Positions 61,565-64,000 of a stretch of DNA of 64,000 nucleotides are shown here, piece after piece. This DNA is from Leeia speluncae (GTDB taxonomy: Bacteria; Pseudomonadota; Gammaproteobacteria; Burkholderiales; Leeiaceae), in contig NZ_JAJBZT010000007.1 in assembly GCF_020564625.1 (NCBI RefSeq), positions 149,202-213,201 of the forward strand. Reading direction: 5' to 3'. The notes under the pieces were generated by a model, which was not told the DNA's origin, did no database searches, and saw only the letters and a program-made list of their open reading frames with translations. Numbering within the stretch: the stretch's first letter is position 1; each line of letters starts with the position of its first letter. The position numbers and the translations under genes were made by a program.

Positions 61565-62581
61565 ATGAGCGAAGCAACAACGGTTGTAGAACAACCCAAA
61601 AAAACTGCTAAGAAATTCAAAATGCCGCAAGAATTTAGCATTTTACTCGTGCTAATTGGTATTGCCGCTGTATTTGAAATTTTAGGCTGGATGCAACGTG
61701 ACCAGTCCTTCCTATATAACCCGCAAGGTCTGCTGATTATGATCTTGCAAGTATCAGAAATTGGTCTGATTGCCGTTGGCGTGACGATGATCATCATCGC
61801 GGGTGGTATTGATCTGGCTTCTGGCTCCGTCGTGGCGTTAAGTGCCATGGTAGCAGCTAGTTTGGCACAAGCAGCAGGGTACGATCGTGCCGTTTATCCA
61901 GGCTTAGTCAACCTACCTGTATTGTTACCGGTGCTCGCTGGCCTTGCTGTTGGTGCATTAACCGGTTTAATTAACGGGGCTATTACCGTCAAAATGCGTG
62001 TGCCAGCCTTTATCGCGACCCTAGGCATGATGGTTTCTGCTCGTGGCTTGGCGCGTTACTACACCGGCGGTCAGCCAATTAGTATGTTCACAGATGACTA
62101 CATGTGGATTGGTAGTGGCTCTAATCCAGTGATTATCTTCTTAGCGGTAGCCATGTTCTTCCACGTTGTTTTACGTTATACCCGCTTTGGTAAGTCGGTT
62201 TACGCCATCGGCGGTAACGTACAAGCAGCCCGCGTTTCAGGTATTAATGTTGGCCGTACATTAATGATTGTCTACATGATCGGCGGTTTACTGTCTGGTC
62301 TAGCAGGGATTGTGGTGTCTGCTCGTGCTCAAACTGGCCAATCCGGCATGGGGATGTCTTATGAGCTAGATGCCATTGCCGCTGCCGTGATTGGTGGTAC
62401 TAGTCTGGCCGGTGGGGTTGGACGTATTACCGGTACGGTAATTGGTGCATTGATTCTAGGTGTGATTTCTAGTGGCTTCACTTTCTTGGGGATTGACTCT
62501 TATCTACAAGAAATTGTGAAAGGTCTGATCATCGTAGCTGCGGTGGTGGCAGATCAGTTCCGTAAGAAACGTGTTCATTAA
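61565..62581 (+). CDS. iatP: Sugar/inositol ABC transporter permease
   Basis: A 338-aa membrane protein of the RbsC-like family, about 8-10 helices. GVTMIIIAGGIDLASGSVVAL and ATLGMMVSARGLARYYTGG are family motifs, as is AAAVIGGTSLAGGVGRITGT. It is preceded by a Lys-rich 20-residue N-terminus. It forms the channel for the adjacent binding protein and ATPase. Confidence 0.9.
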   Translation: MSEATTVVEQPKKTAKKFKMPQEFSILLVLIGIAAVFEILGWMQRDQSFLYNPQGLLIMILQVSEIGLIAVGVTMIIIAGGIDLASGSVVALSAMVAASLAQAAGYDRAVYPGLVNLPVLLPVLAGLAVGALTGLINGAITVKMRVPAFIATLGMMVSARGLARYYTGGQPISMFTDDYMWIGSGSNPVIIFLAVAMFFHVVLRYTRFGKSVYAIGGNVQAARVSGINVGRTLMIVYMIGGLLSGLAGIVVSARAQTGQSGMGMSYELDAIAAAVIGGTSLAGGVGRITGTVIGALILGVISSGFTFLGIDSYLQEIVKGLIIVAAVVADQFRKKRVH

Positions 62582-62626
62582 TCACTAACGTTTAACCTAG
62601 TTAGTCACTGGAAAGAACCTTTTACC

Positions 62627-64000
62627 ATGAAGAATAACACCGTATTTGCCGCAGATCGCACACTCGATCTGATCAGCATCGGCCGGGTAGCGGTAGACTT
62701 GTACGCGCACCAAGTGGGTTCCCCACTGGAAGACGCAGCAAGCTTCGCCAAATACCTGGGCGGCTCTTCCGGCAACATCGCTTTTGGCACCGCCCGTCTG
62801 GGACTAAAGTCAGCGATGTTGTCCCGTGTGGGCGACGAACAAATGGGCCAGTTCCTGATTGATACCCTTAGCGCAGAAGGTTGCGATGTCTCTCATCTAG
62901 TGAAGGATTCAGAACATCTTACCGGCTTGGTGATGCTAGGTCTGAAAGACCGCGACACCTTCCCATTGCTGTTCTACCGTGATCACTGTGCCGACATGGC
63001 ACTGACCGAAGCGGATATCGACGAAGCGTTTATCGCCAAGAGCAAAGCGCTACTCATTACCGGTACGCATTTCTCTACGCCAACGGTACATGCAGCGTCC
63101 GTCAAAGCCCTTAAAGCCGCACGTGCCAACAACGTCCGCACCGTGATCGACATCGACTATCGTCCAGTGTTGTGGGGCTTAACCGGCAAAGGTGATGGCG
63201 AAACCCGTTTTATCGCCAACGACCAAGTCAGCAAACACTTACAAGGTATCTTGCCGTACTTTGACCTGATTGTTGGTACGGAAGAAGAGATCAATATTGC
63301 CGGTGGTTCAGAGGACGTTATTACGTCTCTTAACACTATCCGCCAACTGAACCCAACCGCTGTACTAGTGGTGAAGCGTGGTCCACTTGGTTGTTGTGTG
63401 ATCGAAGGGGCGATTCCAGCCAAGATCGACGATGCCTTTACCATTAAAGGTGTGCAAGTCGAAGTGCTGAACGTACTCGGCGCAGGGGATGCGTTTATCT
63501 CTGGGTTCCTCTCTGGCTGGATTCGTGGTGAAGACTATGATGCCTGCTGCCGTTACGCTAACGGATGTGGCGCGCTAGTGGTAAGTCGTCATGGTTGTGC
63601 ACCAGCGATGCCAACACCGGTGGAACTGGATTACTTCTTAAAGAATCAACCTGCCAAACCCGCAGAAGACGCGACCTTAAACCGCCTACACCGCGTGACA
63701 GTCCCGCGTGTTAGCCGTGACGAAGTCTTGGTCTTCGCATTTGACCACCGTAACCAATTCTTCGATGTCGTACAGAAGACCGGTGCCGACATTAGCCGTC
63801 TACCAAAACTGAAACAACTGTTTGTGCAAGCGGTTGGCGAAGTCGAAGCCGAACTGGGTTTAGCCGGCAAAGTAGGTATCCTGGCAGATGACCGTTATGG
63901 ACAAGATGCACTCAGCGCCGCCTCTGGCCGCAACTGGTGGATTGGTCGTCCGGTAGAGCTACCATTATCGAACCCACTCGAGTTTGATCTGGGACGTTCA
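62627..64000 (+). CDS. iolC: 5-dehydro-2-deoxygluconokinase fused to DUF2090 aldolase (partial)
   Basis: The frame is open to the right edge after 458 codons. The first 335 residues are a PfkB kinase: LISIGRVAVDLYAHQVGS, YLGGSSGNIAFGTARLGL and NVLGAGDAFISGFLSGW. It phosphorylates 5-dehydro-2-deoxygluconate in myo-inositol breakdown. From about 360 the DUF2090 part begins (VLVFAFDHRNQFFDVVQ), related to the IolJ/LacD-type aldolase, so kinase and aldolase may be joined as in many proteobacteria. No strong ribosome site is seen. Codons here are richer in G and C than in most of the window. Confidence 0.92.
   Translation, partial: MKNNTVFAADRTLDLISIGRVAVDLYAHQVGSPLEDAASFAKYLGGSSGNIAFGTARLGLKSAMLSRVGDEQMGQFLIDTLSAEGCDVSHLVKDSEHLTGLVMLGLKDRDTFPLLFYRDHCADMALTEADIDEAFIAKSKALLITGTHFSTPTVHAASVKALKAARANNVRTVIDIDYRPVLWGLTGKGDGETRFIANDQVSKHLQGILPYFDLIVGTEEEINIAGGSEDVITSLNTIRQLNPTAVLVVKRGPLGCCVIEGAIPAKIDDAFTIKGVQVEVLNVLGAGDAFISGFLSGWIRGEDYDACCRYANGCGALVVSRHGCAPAMPTPVELDYFLKNQPAKPAEDATLNRLHRVTVPRVSRDEVLVFAFDHRNQFFDVVQKTGADISRLPKLKQLFVQAVGEVEAELGLAGKVGILADDRYGQDALSAASGRNWWIGRPVELPLSNPLEFDLGRS

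Noticed and set aside
1..64000. CRISPR arrays, tRNA, rRNA, prophage or plasmid-transfer genes
   Set aside because: No regularly spaced repeats, cloverleaf with CCA-type ends, or phage/transfer protein families were seen on either strand by reading.

Overview
The window is chromosomal DNA of a low-to-mid-GC Gram-negative proteobacterium. The gene families (FolE/Lrp/LysE types, MASE1 and GGDEF/EAL proteins, NsrR, ACR3 arsenic system, DUF3325/DUF3649/PepSY ferrisiderophore genes) fit a betaproteobacterium best, perhaps near Neisseriales. That placement is an inference; no rRNA gene is present to test it. I see no tRNA, rRNA, CRISPR array or prophage. Genes are dense, with many operons and few long gaps.

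Layout. 1-1.9 kb: 3' part of a YdiJ-type FAD/Fe-S dehydrogenase. 2.2-3.4 kb: hexose MFS transporter. 3.5-5.9 kb: arsenic operon arsR-acr3-arsC-arsN2 (minus strand). 5.98-7.3 kb: a LysR remnant cut off by a dead IS5/IS903-type element. 7.6-16.6 kb: a MASE1 hybrid kinase paired with a REC-GGDEF-EAL regulator, an orphan LivK-type binding protein and a Cache-PAS-GGDEF cyclase. 16.6-22.4 kb: DUF411 and a Met/Cys-rich exported protein, folE plus a BLUF photoreceptor, an Lrp/LysE pair, a decayed TetR, an SDR/XRE pair. 22.8-24 kb: an in-frame chimera of an amino-acid binding protein and the C-terminus of a histidine/aromatic ammonia-lyase. 24-28.8 kb: a MocC/F/E/D-like oxygenase cluster divergent from a LacI regulator, with matching palindromes on both sides. 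28.8-35.7 kb: VOC protein, then an operon of CheB-CheR-PAS-GGDEF-EAL, a phytochrome photosensory module without output domain, and heme oxygenase. 36-42.5 kb: moaA, a Crp/Fnr regulator, a PAS chemoreceptor, a GT9-like protein, and a PD-(D/E)XK-type protein preceded by a small overlapping ORF. 42.7-46.4 kb: orphan binding protein and a fructoselysine (frlR / frlBD) locus. 46.6-52 kb: TonB siderophore receptor operon. 52-54.5 kb: RIC iron-sulfur repair protein, DUF2249, NsrR, carbonic anhydrase. 54.6-56.8 kb: mobB-moeA-moaC. 56.9-57.3 kb: GNAT gene broken by a stop. 58 kb to the end: inositol-type catabolic operon (TIM-barrel isomerase, ABC importer, iolC-DUF2090), open at the right edge.

How it fits together. 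Three themes recur. (1) Light and c-di-GMP signalling: a BLUF protein, a phytochrome module with its own heme oxygenase, and three GGDEF/EAL proteins. (2) Anaerobic/nitrosative metabolism: moaA, mobB, moeA, moaC, a Dnr-like regulator and NsrR with RIC and DUF2249. (3) Uptake and breakdown of plant/soil compounds: inositol, a rhizopine-like oxygenase set, Amadori compounds, siderophore iron. The most unusual items are the stand-alone phytochrome module translationally coupled to a CheB/CheR/GGDEF/EAL giant, the binding-protein/ammonia-lyase chimera, and the Moc-like demethylase cluster in a genome that also has an inositol operon.
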